Assembly: GCA_902559035.1 (NCBI GenBank)
Contig: CACEGG010000006.1
Span: forward strand, 1-64,000
Length of the DNA: 64,000 bases
Origin: an uncultured Bacteroidota bacterium
Lineage (GTDB): Bacteria > Bacteroidota > Bacteroidia > Flavobacteriales > Flavobacteriaceae
Direction of reading: 5' to 3'
The notes below the pieces were generated by a model that was given only the letters and a program-made list of their open reading frames with translations, was not told the origin of the DNA and searched no databases. Below, piece after piece: positions 36,147 through 45,555 of this stretch; position 1 is the stretch's first letter, and each line of letters starts with the position of its first letter. Position numbers and translations under genes: made by a program.

Positions 36147-36824
36147 ATGAAAAGTAAAATTATAATATTATTATTAATATTTCCTATCAGTCTTCTAATT
36201 GGTCAAAATTCTCAAGGAAATGTTACAAACTCAATAGCATTACTTCAAAATATAATTAATGAAGTTAATATAGAAAAAATTGAAAGTTCAGGTGAGATTG
36301 ATGGATCTTTTTATTTTTTTAAATCACCCAATAATGCTAACATAAAGTTATCTGACTCAGAAAGGGCTTTAAGAATTAAAGTAAACTATAACTTAAGAAA
36401 AGAGTATTTTGAATTTAAAAGTGGTGAAGATTTTTATAATCTTACGTCTGATAAAGTTGAATCTGTAGTTTTTGCTGATCATAAATTTATTGTATTTAAT
36501 TCGAAATTTTATGAAGAAATTACCAATAATGATAAATTTTCAATTTTAAAATCACATTATGTTGAAGCGATTGAACCTAATTATCAACCTGGAATTGAAG
36601 AAAAACCTAATTTAAGATACAGAAAAGCTAATATGTTTAATCTAGTTATTGGAAATAAAATAAGTCAAATTAAAATGACTAAAAAAGCAGTTATAGCATT
36701 GTTTGAAAAATCTAGTCAAAAACAGGTTAAATCTTTCATGAAATCAAATAAAATTTCAATCAGAAATAATAAAGACTTAGAATTATTATTTACCAACTTT
36801 AAAAATCAGGTAATTATAGATTAA
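36147..36824 (+). CDS. Exported protein of unknown function
   Basis: A 225-residue protein with a signal peptide (LLLIFPISLLIGQNSQ). The rest is a mix of beta strands and charged helices, with no cysteine and no motif I recognise. It is divergent from the ADP-ribosylglycohydrolase-like gene across 34 bases and followed 42 bases later by another exported protein. I cannot assign a role. Confidence 0.65.
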   Translation: MKSKIIILLLIFPISLLIGQNSQGNVTNSIALLQNIINEVNIEKIESSGEIDGSFYFFKSPNNANIKLSDSERALRIKVNYNLRKEYFEFKSGEDFYNLTSDKVESVVFADHKFIVFNSKFYEEITNNDKFSILKSHYVEAIEPNYQPGIEEKPNLRYRKANMFNLVIGNKISQIKMTKKAVIALFEKSSQKQVKSFMKSNKISIRNNKDLELLFTNFKNQVIID

Positions 36825-36866
36825 GTATCATCATAATTATTAATTTGACTTAAAATCAACTATTTA

Positions 36867-37691
36867 ATGAAAAATAAACTCTATTTTATTTTACTTGTTC
36901 TATCACAAAACTTAATATGTCAGCAAATTTTAGAAGACCATCCTCTTTCTAAAACAATTGAAGAAACATCTGGTTTAGAAATTATAGACAATATATTGAT
37001 TACTCACAATGACTCAGGTGGTGAGCCAGCGTTGTATTATATAGATAAAAAAGGAAAAATAGTTGAAACTAGAAAGATTAAAGGTGTTAAGAACAATGAT
37101 TGGGAAGATATTACAAAAGATGATGAGTTTATATATATTGCTAATATGGGTAACAATTTTGATACCAGAAAAAATTTATCAATAATTAAAATTCCAATTA
37201 AAAAGTCTTCAGATGAAACAGTTGAATTAATAAACTTTTTATATCCTGAACAGAAAAAGTTTAATACGATATACAGTAAATCTCAGTATGATGGTGAGGG
37301 AATTGTTTCTATCAAAGATGATTTAATAATTTTTACAAAAAATAAACTAAAAAAAATTACAGAACTTTATTCACTACCAAAAACTAGTGGAAATTTTGAG
37401 GCAAAAAAAATTTCATCAATTGATGTCAAATCAATTGTGACTGGATCTGATTATAATAATCAACTTAAATTGCTTGCCTTAACTTCAACCGTTGATTTTA
37501 AAAAATATTTTTTGATTCTAATTAAAGATTTCTCATTAGAAAATAAAGAACATGAAATCGAAACCTATGAAATTCCTATTGGAAAAACACAGGTTGAAGC
37601 AGTCAAAATAATTAATAAGAATACATTTTGGATATCATCTGAAGATGAAAGTAGTTCAAAACATGCTAGATTATTAAAATTAAAAATCTAG
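36867..37691 (+). CDS. Exported beta-propeller-like protein of unknown function
   Basis: A 274-residue protein with a signal peptide (LLVLSQNLICQQ). The body has repeated strand patterns with GGEPALYYIDKKGKIVE, NDWEDIT, YIANMGNN and YDGEGI, which resemble the SdiA-regulated or phytase-esterase-like propellers in which NDWEDI-type loops line the top face. Possible calcium or substrate sites are the Asp/Asn clusters in NDSGG and DWEDI. No catalytic residues are certain. Function unknown. Confidence 0.65.
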   Translation: MKNKLYFILLVLSQNLICQQILEDHPLSKTIEETSGLEIIDNILITHNDSGGEPALYYIDKKGKIVETRKIKGVKNNDWEDITKDDEFIYIANMGNNFDTRKNLSIIKIPIKKSSDETVELINFLYPEQKKFNTIYSKSQYDGEGIVSIKDDLIIFTKNKLKKITELYSLPKTSGNFEAKKISSIDVKSIVTGSDYNNQLKLLALTSTVDFKKYFLILIKDFSLENKEHEIETYEIPIGKTQVEAVKIINKNTFWISSEDESSSKHARLLKLKI

Positions 37692-37713
37692 TTTTTTTAA
37701 TTAACTTAATAAA

Positions 37714-38427
37714 ATGATAATTGAAGCTTTACAAAACCCTCACTATATCATTGATTTTAATTCTTATGAGGGTTTAAGAAACATTTCAATAACAGCTTTT
37801 CTTTTTGTATCTATATTAATTCTAGGTAGAAACCTAAACAAATCGAAAAATATTTTCTTTCTAAAACTAATTAGTTTAATTGCACTTAGTCAAACAGGTT
37901 ATGATCACATAATAGACATAATGAATAACAATTGGAATTTAGAGGAAGATTTACCTCTTCATTTGTGTTCATTTTCTAACTTGATAGTAATTTCAATACT
38001 ATTTTTTAAACTAAATAAGAAAGTTTTTGAATTTCTGTTTTACTGTGGTTTTTTAGGTGGTTTTATTTCTATTTTAACCCCTCAGTTAAACTATTACGAT
38101 GGAGGATGGTTTATGTACATAAGTTATTATGTTAGTCATAGTATAATTATGCTAGTTCCGCTCTACATGTTTTATAATTTAGATTATAAACTTTCAAAAT
38201 ATTCATGGCTTAGAACATTTGGTATTCTAAATATATTGATGGTTATAATTCTTCCATTAAACTTTTTAATTGGGAAAGGTTCAAATTACATGTATCTGTA
38301 TGAAGCGCCACAAATTAAGAACCCATTAGTTTTTGGAGATTGGCCATTTTATATTGTCAATTGGGAAGTTATAATTTTAGTTTTATTTTATTTAACCTAT
38401 TTAATTTTCACCAGAAAAAGAATATGA
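37714..38427 (+). CDS. Integral membrane protein, TIGR02206/YwaF type
   Basis: A 237-residue protein with about seven hydrophobic helices. The segment DLPLHLCSFSN (about 76-86) is the conserved motif of the TIGR02206 (YwaF-like) membrane family, whose function is unknown. It overlaps the following methyltransferase start (ATGA), so the two are coupled. A role in membrane or lipid metabolism cannot be supported beyond the family label. Confidence 0.82.
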   Translation: MIIEALQNPHYIIDFNSYEGLRNISITAFLFVSILILGRNLNKSKNIFFLKLISLIALSQTGYDHIIDIMNNNWNLEEDLPLHLCSFSNLIVISILFFKLNKKVFEFLFYCGFLGGFISILTPQLNYYDGGWFMYISYYVSHSIIMLVPLYMFYNLDYKLSKYSWLRTFGILNILMVIILPLNFLIGKGSNYMYLYEAPQIKNPLVFGDWPFYIVNWEVIILVLFYLTYLIFTRKRI

Positions 38428-39041
38428 ATAAGAAATCTCCAATTGAAATATTTTCTGAATGGGTAAATAATGGAAAAGATAATGGAATGGAATTAAATCA
38501 TTGTGATTCTGTGAATGCAATGCTAAATCAAGTTTTAAACAATGCAAATAATTATTCATTTATAGATGCTGGATGTGGTAACGGATGGGTTGTAAGAAAA
38601 GTTTCTAAGAACAGTAATTGCTTGAAAGCAATTGGAATTGACGGGTCAACAAAAATGATTGAAAAAGCTAAGTCTCTTGATGGCATTAACAATTATTATT
38701 GTGATGAATTATCCACTTGGAAACCATCTGAAAAAGTTGAAATAGTTCATTCGATGGAAGTTTTATATTATTTTAAAAACCCACTGGTTGTTCTAAAGAA
38801 TATTTATGATAATTGGTTAAAAGAAAATGGTAAGTTTATAATGGGAATTGACTTTTATTTTGAGAACACCATTTCACACGATTGGCCAGAAAAAACCAAT
38901 GTTTCCATAATGACACTTTTACCCATAAAAGAATGGAAGAATTTATTTATTAAAGCTGGATTTAATAATGTTGAATATTCGAGAGTTGGTGAAAAAGACG
39001 ATTGGAAAGGAACACTTGTAATTTCAGCTACTAGAAGTTAA
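38424..39041 (+). CDS. SAM-dependent methyltransferase
   Basis: A 205-residue class I methyltransferase. The SAM-binding motif I is FIDAGCGNGWVVRK (about 43-56), followed by motif II IGIDGSTKMIEKA and a HSMEVLYYF motif IV. The start at 38424 is chosen over an in-frame ATG at 38340, because the longer version would run through the coding end of the membrane protein. The acceptor is unknown. Its end overlaps the convergent rhodanese gene by 4 bases. Confidence 0.88.
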   Translation: MNKKSPIEIFSEWVNNGKDNGMELNHCDSVNAMLNQVLNNANNYSFIDAGCGNGWVVRKVSKNSNCLKAIGIDGSTKMIEKAKSLDGINNYYCDELSTWKPSEKVEIVHSMEVLYYFKNPLVVLKNIYDNWLKENGKFIMGIDFYFENTISHDWPEKTNVSIMTLLPIKEWKNLFIKAGFNNVEYSRVGEKDDWKGTLVISATRS

Positions 39042-39409
39042 TTACTGTTTTTTATCCAGTTTTTATATCCTCCCAATAAATCATAAACTTTAACAAATCC
39101 AATTTCTTTTAATATTTCAGAAGATTTTTTACTTCTATTTCCAGATCTACAATAGATATATATTGGCTTTGTTTTATTTATTTTTTGAAAAAATTTCACA
39201 AACAACTTTTCATCATAAAAGTCAATGTTTATTGAACCTTTAATGTGACCCAAATTAAACTCTTCAGTTGTTCTTACGTCAAATACAAGAGCATCTTTAC
39301 TACTAATTTTATTTTTATATATGTCATAGCTTACTAGTTCATAAAAAGAGTCTTTTTCTTGAGTAAAAACTAAGAGCGGGAAAAGTAATAAAACTAAGAC
39401 TTTATTCAT
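39038..39409 (-). CDS. Periplasmic rhodanese-like sulfurtransferase
   Basis: A 123-residue single-domain rhodanese with a signal peptide (LLLFPLLVFTQ). The active-site loop is CRSGNRS and the CH2A-like motif is VFDVRTTEEFNLGHIKGS. It carries sulfane sulfur or acts as a redox or detoxification partner in the periplasm. It overlaps by 8 bases the end of the upstream metallo-beta-lactamase/rhodanese gene, so the two form a sulfur-handling operon. Confidence 0.92.
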   Translation of the reverse strand: MNKVLVLLLFPLLVFTQEKDSFYELVSYDIYKNKISSKDALVFDVRTTEEFNLGHIKGSINIDFYDEKLFVKFFQKINKTKPIYIYCRSGNRSKKSSEILKEIGFVKVYDLLGGYKNWIKNSN

Positions 39410-40787
39410 GCGTCAGTATTTTAAAATTTGAGTTTCTTATTGCCGAGAATCCTCCTTTAACATCTACTACAGATTTGTATCCATTTCTTTTTAAAATAGA
39501 ACAAGCTATCATACTTCTATAACCTCCAGCACAATGAATATAATTTTTTTCATTGTTGTTTACTTGTTCTAATTTTTCTTGAAACTCATCAAGAGGAATA
39601 GAAACAGAACTGGATAAAAAACCGTTATCTCTTTCACTTAATTTTCTAACGTCTATTAATTTTACTTTATCTACGATCATACTTAAATTATCGCTATCGA
39701 TAGATTCAATTGTATCGTAACTATTATTATTAGACCAAGTTGAAAATCCACCCTCTAAAAATCCTAAGCAATTATCAAAACCAACTCTTGATAATCTCAT
39801 AATAGCTTCCTTTTCGGAATCAGGATCACAAACTAACAAAAGTTTTTTATTGACGTCTTTTATAATGGAGCCAACCCAAGGGGCAAATGCTCCATTTAGT
39901 CCAATAAATATAGACCCAGGAACAAATCCATTTTTAAAATCTTTTTGATCTCTAACATCTAATATAATTGTATCATCATTTTGCATTAAATTTTTAAAAT
40001 CTTCAATTGATATTGATCTTAAACTATTTTCTAAAATAGAATCAAAATCATCATAACCATCCTGATTTAACATTACATTTGAGGGAAAGTATTCAGGTGG
40101 ATCAGCCAAATCGTTAGTTAATTCATTTATAAATTCATCTTTATTCAACTTGCCATTAAGTGCATAATTTACCAACTTTTGATTAGCTAAAGTGTCAACA
40201 GTTTCTTTCATCATATTTTTTCCACATGCTGAACCAGCCCCGTGAGCAGGATATATCAAAATATTTTCATCAAGAACTGAGATTTTATTATTTATAGAGT
40301 CAAATAAAATTCCGGCTAAGTCTTCTTTAGAAATATTCATAGATTTTTGAGCTAAATCAGGTCTACCAACATCTCCTAAAAAAAGAGTATCTCCAGAAAA
40401 TAAACAATATTGAGCATTATTTTCGTCTCTTAATAAATAGCACGTACTCTCAAGTGTGTGACCTGGTGTATGAATAACTTGGATAGTGATATCACCAATA
40501 TTAAAAATTTCATTGTCTTTAGCTATGATAGATTCAAAGGATGGTTTAGCATTTGGACCAAAAATAATTGGGGCATTAGTTTTTTTTGATAAAGTTAGAT
40601 GTCCACTTATAAAGTCAGCGTGAAAATGCGTTTCAAAAATGTATTTAATTTTTGAATTTGAAAGTTTTGCTAAATTAATATATTCTGACACCTCTCTTAG
40701 AGGATCAATTACAGCTGCTTCTCCATTACTTTCTACATAATAAGCTCCTTGAGAAAGACATTTGGTATAAAGTTGTTTTACTATCAT
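39402..40787 (-). CDS. Metallo-beta-lactamase-fold persulfide dioxygenase-like protein with two rhodanese domains
   Basis: A 461-residue protein. The N-terminal 240 residues are a metallo-beta-lactamase domain with ETHFHADFISGH, HTPGHT, FSGDTLF and YPAHGAGS motifs, the pattern of ETHE1/BlhA-type persulfide dioxygenases. Two rhodanese domains follow: the first around LLVCDPDSE, whose loop is atypical but keeps Cys, and the second with CAGGYRS. The start at 40787 (MIVKQLYTK) is preferred to the ATG at 40799, which only adds MILI. It should oxidise glutathione- or protein-linked persulfides with sulfur relayed by the rhodanese units. A possible -7 element, TATATTTG on the minus strand (40797-40804), lies just upstream. 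Confidence 0.9.
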   Translation of the reverse strand: MIVKQLYTKCLSQGAYYVESNGEAAVIDPLREVSEYINLAKLSNSKIKYIFETHFHADFISGHLTLSKKTNAPIIFGPNAKPSFESIIAKDNEIFNIGDITIQVIHTPGHTLESTCYLLRDENNAQYCLFSGDTLFLGDVGRPDLAQKSMNISKEDLAGILFDSINNKISVLDENILIYPAHGAGSACGKNMMKETVDTLANQKLVNYALNGKLNKDEFINELTNDLADPPEYFPSNVMLNQDGYDDFDSILENSLRSISIEDFKNLMQNDDTIILDVRDQKDFKNGFVPGSIFIGLNGAFAPWVGSIIKDVNKKLLLVCDPDSEKEAIMRLSRVGFDNCLGFLEGGFSTWSNNNSYDTIESIDSDNLSMIVDKVKLIDVRKLSERDNGFLSSSVSIPLDEFQEKLEQVNNNEKNYIHCAGGYRSMIACSILKRNGYKSVVDVKGGFSAIRNSNFKILTHE

Positions 40788-40855
40788 AATTAGTATCAAA
40801 TATAAAAATTGATATAATAATTGTTTTATTATTTTAAAAAATTAATTTTATATGT

Positions 40856-41584
40856 GTGTTTGGAATATGTCACTTAAATATAATCCCCTTAAGAAAAGAA
40901 AAAACAAGCAAATCTGAACTAGTAAGTCAGTTATTGTATGGGGATCTTTTCACCATATTAAAAGAAGAAGATAACTGGTACTATGTTGAAATTTTAGATG
41001 ATAATTACAATGGTTGGATTAATTATTCTCAATTAAAAAAAATATCAGAAAAAGATTTTAAAAAATTACAAAAAATAAAAACAGAATTTTTACACAATAT
41101 TTCAACTGAGGTTGAAACCTCCTCTGGAAAAATGATAATTAGTATTGGATCAAAAATTAGTTACTGTGATTTTTTGAATCATAAATTAATAAAGGATTTT
41201 AAAAACGAGGGTTGCTCTATTGAAGAAACAGCAAGAAAATATCTAAACACGCCCTATCTATGGGGAGGAAAAACAAACTCAGGAATTGATTGCTCTGGAT
41301 TTACCCAAATGGTTTTCAAGCTTAATAATATTGAATTAAAAAGAGATGCATACCAGCAAGCACAACAAGGAAAAGAAATTAAATTGAATTGTGCAAAAGA
41401 GGGTGATTTAGTTTTTTTTGGGGAAAATAAAATAACTCATGTAGGGATAATTATCAATAGGGATAAAATTATTCACGCTTTTGGAAGAATTAGAATTGAT
41501 AAAATAAATAAAAAAGGAATCTTGAATACAGAGACCAACAAGATTACCCACAAACTAAAAAAAGTAGTAACCTTTTACTATTAA
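40856..41584 (+). CDS. NlpC/P60-family cell-wall peptidase with SH3-like domain
   Basis: A 242-residue protein starting with GTG at 40856. That start is chosen because homologues begin with a GICNLSIVPLR-like segment, here FGICHLNIIPLR, and no in-frame ATG occurs before it. Residues 1-65 form a bacterial SH3-type domain. The NlpC/P60 catalytic Cys146 lies in GIDCSGF, and the His is in THVGIII (about 196). These enzymes cleave gamma-D-glutamyl-diaminopimelate links in peptidoglycan. No signal peptide is obvious, which is common in this flavobacterial subfamily. Its end overlaps the convergent TPR gene by 4 bases. Confidence 0.9.
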   Translation: MFGICHLNIIPLRKEKTSKSELVSQLLYGDLFTILKEEDNWYYVEILDDNYNGWINYSQLKKISEKDFKKLQKIKTEFLHNISTEVETSSGKMIISIGSKISYCDFLNHKLIKDFKNEGCSIEETARKYLNTPYLWGGKTNSGIDCSGFTQMVFKLNNIELKRDAYQQAQQGKEIKLNCAKEGDLVFFGENKITHVGIIINRDKIIHAFGRIRIDKINKKGILNTETNKITHKLKKVVTFYY

Positions 41585-42846
41585 TTTTCTAGTTCCTGTA
41601 ATTTAGTATTCATTTCCTTGAATTTATCAATATCATCGATTGTATAATAGATGTTTTTAGCAGTTTTGATAGCTTCAATATTGTTTGGATCTATTTCAAT
41701 TAGTTTTTCCAAATAAGGTAAACATTCTTTGTAAAGACCTACTCTTTGTTCTTCAAGTTGATCATATTTATCTAAATCACTCCTTTTTCTAGATGTAACT
41801 AACTTATTCATTTCTTCAACTATAGGTCCTTCACCCTCCAAAATTAAACCAACTAGATTTAAATATGTAGCAGTGTAAGTATTATCAAGTTCAAGAGCTT
41901 TCAAATAAAATTCTTTTGCTAATTCAAGATCACCTTGCTCTCCATTTATAACTCCAAGATTGTAATATAAAATTGCATTATTTGGATCTTTTTCTACGGC
42001 TAATTGCATTAGTTCCTTAAATTTTGTTCTATCTCCCAACTTAATATATAAATCAGCTTCAGACAACAATAAATTAATATCATCAGGGTTAATTTCTCTT
42101 GCTTCTTTAATAGCAGAGATGGCTAAATCAACTTCTCCTTTTTGAACATAAATTAATGCTATATTTTTTACAATTTCTGGAAGTCTTGATTCAGTTTTAC
42201 CAATCCTTTGATTTGTATAATCTTTGGATGATTTAAATAAATTATATTCAGTTTGGGTAACTTTTTCTTCCACATTTGTTTCAACAGGAGTTACAAAGTA
42301 CTCTGAAACAACACCAGTATAACCCATATTTTTTAATTTAAGGTAGTATTCTAAAGCAGTATCATAAAGTTTTGAATTAACGGCGCTTGAAGCTGAAAAG
42401 TATAGATAATTTATATTATCTTCCTTGTCAGGGTTCATTAAGTATGCATCATAGAGTTTTACTGATGCGCTTTCGTAATCATCATTTTTGTTATCTTCTA
42501 CTGCAGAATTAACCAGATCTGCCTCAGCTTGTTGCATCAAAATATTAGCATTTTCAATATATTTTTTTTGACGCATAGACCTCTCAATTTCTATAGATTT
42601 GCTTAATGAATTATGAGCTTCTAGGTATCTTGAACTACCTTTTAAAGCCCAGCCATTTAAAAAATAATATTGAGCATGGTACTTTTTATCACTGTTTAAT
42701 ATTAAATCCTTATTATTATCAAGCACACTTAAAGCTTCATTGTAAAACTCTTGATCTAAAAGTTTTTGAGCTTGTTTTAACTCTTTTTTTTGTCCAAAAA
42801 CAAAAATTGATGTTGTTAAGATTAGTGTGTAAAATATCTTTTTCAT
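41581..42846 (-). CDS. Tetratricopeptide-repeat exported protein
   Basis: A 421-residue protein with a signal peptide (ILTTSIFVFGQ). The start at 42846 is preferred because an ATG at 42894 would lie inside gyrA and hide the signal. TPR motifs run through most of the length, for example ALSVLDNNKDLILNSDKK, VDLAISAIKEAREINPDD, AILYYNLGVINGEQGDL and LAKEFYLKALELDNTYTA. It probably scaffolds protein complexes in the periplasm. It is co-transcribed 19 bases after gyrA, an arrangement common in Flavobacteriia. No enzymatic motif is present. Confidence 0.9.
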   Translation of the reverse strand: MKKIFYTLILTTSIFVFGQKKELKQAQKLLDQEFYNEALSVLDNNKDLILNSDKKYHAQYYFLNGWALKGSSRYLEAHNSLSKSIEIERSMRQKKYIENANILMQQAEADLVNSAVEDNKNDDYESASVKLYDAYLMNPDKEDNINYLYFSASSAVNSKLYDTALEYYLKLKNMGYTGVVSEYFVTPVETNVEEKVTQTEYNLFKSSKDYTNQRIGKTESRLPEIVKNIALIYVQKGEVDLAISAIKEAREINPDDINLLLSEADLYIKLGDRTKFKELMQLAVEKDPNNAILYYNLGVINGEQGDLELAKEFYLKALELDNTYTATYLNLVGLILEGEGPIVEEMNKLVTSRKRSDLDKYDQLEEQRVGLYKECLPYLEKLIEIDPNNIEAIKTAKNIYYTIDDIDKFKEMNTKLQELEN

Positions 42847-42865
42847 TGGGTTATTTATTAAATAA

Positions 42866-45367
42866 TTATTTTTCATTTTCTTCTTTCGGGTCAATTACAT
42901 CTATTTCATCTAGATCGGAAACATCTTCTTCATCATGGACAACTTTTGCAACAGCTGCAATTGAATCTTCTTCTTTCAAGTTAATTAACTTAACTCCTTG
43001 GGTAGCTCGACCCATGACTCTTAGAGAAGAAACTTCCATTCTAATAGCAATACCAGATTTATTAATAATCATCAAATCATCATTATCTGTCACATTTTTG
43101 ATAGTTACTAGCTCACCTGTTTTTTCAGTTATAGAAATGGTTTTAACCCCTTTTCCTCCTCTGTTTGTCATTCTGTAATCTTCTAAGCTGGATCTTTTAC
43201 CATAACCATTTTCAGAAACAACCAAAATATCACTATCCATATCATTAACAGAAATCATCCCAACTACTTCATCGTTTTGATCTTTCAGCCTAATACCTCT
43301 GACACCTGACGCGTTTCTTCCCATAGGACGTGTTTTACTTTCTTCAAAACGAATACATTTTCCAGATTTAACAGCTATTAAGACCTGCGAATTACCTGTT
43401 GTTAACTTTGCTTCAAGTAATTCATCATCATCTTTTATCGTAATAGCATTAATTCCGTTAGATCTTGGTCTAGAATATTGTTCCAACGAGGTTTTTTTAA
43501 CTTGTCCTTTCTTGGTTGCCATTATTACAAAATGACTATTGATATAATCTTCATCTTTAAGATCCTGAGTACAAATAAATGCTTTAACCTCATCGTCTTG
43601 CTCAATATTAATTAAATTTTGCATTGCCCTCCCTTTGGATGTTTTACTTCCCTCAGGAATTTCAAAAACTCTCATCCAAAAACATTTTCCTTTTTGAGTA
43701 AAAAACAACATGTACTGATGATTTGTACCAACAAATAAATGTTCTAAGAAATCTTCATTTCTTGTTGTTGATCCTCGTTGACCAACTCCTCCTCTATTTT
43801 GAGTTTTATATTCAACCAAAGGAGTTCTTTTAATGTAACCTGCATTAGAAATAGTAATGACTACTTTTTCATCTGGAATCATATCCTCCATACTCAAGTC
43901 ACCACCAGCATACTCAATCTCGGATCTTCTTTCGTCACCATATTTTTCTTTCATTTCTAGAAGTTCTGTCTTTATAATGTCCATTCTTCTAGTTTCACTA
44001 TCAAGAATATCTTTTAAATCCTTAATAGTTTTCATTAAATCATCAAACTCTCCTCTGAGTTTATCCTGCTCGAGTCCAGTCAACTGTCTAAGACGCATTT
44101 CAACAATAGCCTTAGATTGTATTTCACTTAATTTAAATTCAGAAATTAATTTAGCTTTTGCTTCATCAGCATTTGATGAAGATCTAATTAATGAAATTAC
44201 CTTATCAATATTATCAGATGCAATGATTAAACCTTCAAGTATGTGAGCTCTTTCTTCTGCTTTTTTTAGCTCGAATTTTGTTCTTCTAACTACTACATCA
44301 TGTCTGTGATCAACGAAATATCCTATCATTTGTTTGAGATTCAACATTTGAGGCCTTCCTTTGACAAGAGCAATATTGTTAACACTAAAAGAAGATTGAA
44401 GCTGAGTATGTTTAAATAATGTGTTTAATACAACATTAGGAACAGAATCTCTTTTAAGAACATAAACAATTCTCATTCCTTTTCTGTCAGATTCATCTCT
44501 TATTGTAGATATTCCATCAATTTTCTTATCATTAATCATTTCAGCAGTTTTTCTAATCATTTCTGCTTTATTTACCTGATAAGGAATTTCAGTAACGATT
44601 ATGCACTCTCGACCATTAACTTCTTCAATTTCAGCTTTTGCTCTCATTACAATTCTACCTCTACCAGTTTCAAAAGCTTGCTTTACTCCATCATAACCAT
44701 AAATGATACCACCAGTTGGAAAGTCAGGTGCCTTAACGAATTGAATTAATTCATCAATGGAAATATCATTGTTTTTAATATATGCGATAGTACCGTCTAT
44801 AACTTCAGTCAAGTTGTGTGGTGGCATATTTGTAGCCATACCAACAGCAATTCCACTGGCACCATTAACCAAGAGACTTGGAATTTTAGTTGGTAAAACA
44901 GTAGGTTCCATAATGGAGTCATCATAATTTAATTGATGATCCACTGTATCTTTATCAAGATCAGCTACCATTTCTTCAGATATTTTCTGCATTCTAGCTT
45001 CAGTGTACCTCATTGCAGCTGGACTATCTCCATCAACTGATCCGTAATTACCTTGACCATCAACCAATAAATATCTTAAACTCCACTCTTGAGCCATTCT
45101 AACCATGGTATCATATACAGAGGAATCTCCATGAGGATGATACTTTCCTAAAACCTCTCCGACAATAAAAGCTGATTTTTTAAATTTACTTGAACCTCTT
45201 AAACCTAACTGGTGCATTCCATACAGCACTCTTCTATGGACTGGTTTTAAACCGTCTCTTACATCAGGAAGTGCTCTTGAAACAATAACTGACATCGAAT
45301 AATCAATGTAAGCAGATTTCATTGCTTCTTCAATATTAATTGGGATCAATTTTTCTCCTTCACTCAT
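42866..45367 (-). CDS. gyrA: DNA gyrase subunit A
   Basis: An 833-residue type II topoisomerase subunit of normal length for this phylum. The active-site Tyr121 lies in AMRYTEARM. The quinolone-determining positions equivalent to E. coli Ser83 and Asp87 are Ser82 and Asp86 ([10 protein letters not shown]), the susceptible-type residues. The C-terminal domain is a beta-pinwheel whose GyrA box reads QNRGGVG, slightly altered from QRRGGKG. It cuts and rejoins DNA with GyrB to introduce negative supercoils. A candidate -7 element and an inverted repeat lie just upstream. Confidence 0.98.
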   Translation of the reverse strand: MSEGEKLIPINIEEAMKSAYIDYSMSVIVSRALPDVRDGLKPVHRRVLYGMHQLGLRGSSKFKKSAFIVGEVLGKYHPHGDSSVYDTMVRMAQEWSLRYLLVDGQGNYGSVDGDSPAAMRYTEARMQKISEEMVADLDKDTVDHQLNYDDSIMEPTVLPTKIPSLLVNGASGIAVGMATNMPPHNLTEVIDGTIAYIKNNDISIDELIQFVKAPDFPTGGIIYGYDGVKQAFETGRGRIVMRAKAEIEEVNGRECIIVTEIPYQVNKAEMIRKTAEMINDKKIDGISTIRDESDRKGMRIVYVLKRDSVPNVVLNTLFKHTQLQSSFSVNNIALVKGRPQMLNLKQMIGYFVDHRHDVVVRRTKFELKKAEERAHILEGLIIASDNIDKVISLIRSSSNADEAKAKLISEFKLSEIQSKAIVEMRLRQLTGLEQDKLRGEFDDLMKTIKDLKDILDSETRRMDIIKTELLEMKEKYGDERRSEIEYAGGDLSMEDMIPDEKVVITISNAGYIKRTPLVEYKTQNRGGVGQRGSTTRNEDFLEHLFVGTNHQYMLFFTQKGKCFWMRVFEIPEGSKTSKGRAMQNLINIEQDDEVKAFICTQDLKDEDYINSHFVIMATKKGQVKKTSLEQYSRPRSNGINAITIKDDDELLEAKLTTGNSQVLIAVKSGKCIRFEESKTRPMGRNASGVRGIRLKDQNDEVVGMISVNDMDSDILVVSENGYGKRSSLEDYRMTNRGGKGVKTISITEKTGELVTIKNVTDNDDLMIINKSGIAIRMEVSSLRVMGRATQGVKLINLKEEDSIAAVAKVVHDEEDVSDLDEIDVIDPKEENEK

Positions 45368-45381
45368 AAATATTTTTATTA

Positions 45382-45406
45382 TGTTAGTTACAACCTAACA
45401 AATATA
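45382..45406 (-). promoter_or_regulatory. gyrA promoter candidate with inverted repeat
   Basis: On the minus strand TATATTTG (45399-45406) fits the -7 consensus TAnnTTTG, 31 bases before the gyrA start. Immediately downstream, TGTTAG (45382-45387) and CTAACA (45395-45400) form a 6-base inverted repeat with a 7-base spacer that overlaps the -7 element. It could be an operator. No -33 TTG is clear. Confidence 0.4.
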
Positions 45407-45532
45407 ATAATACCTCATATTTTATAATTTAAAATAGAGTAGTTTTTTAGATATTTTATTAACAAATTTTTTAATTTAATTCACAATAAAGTCAATAAAA
45501 AAAACTTGCAATTAAAAATTTTTTTTTGTCTA

Positions 45533-45543
45533 TTTACTGTAAA
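45533..45543. repeat. Small palindrome upstream of clpC
   Basis: TTTACTGTAAA (5-base arms around one base) lies 12 bases before the clpC ATG, and a second overlapping symmetry (ATTTAC...GTAAAT, 45532-45549) surrounds it. It could be a regulator site or chance in AT-rich DNA. Confidence 0.25.
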
Positions 45544-45555
45544 GTAAATAAAAGT

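Noticed and set aside
45526-45555. TTG start adding 10 residues to ClpC.
   Set aside because: The extension is not family-like and MDDNFSSRVKDVI at 45556 is the normal N-terminus.
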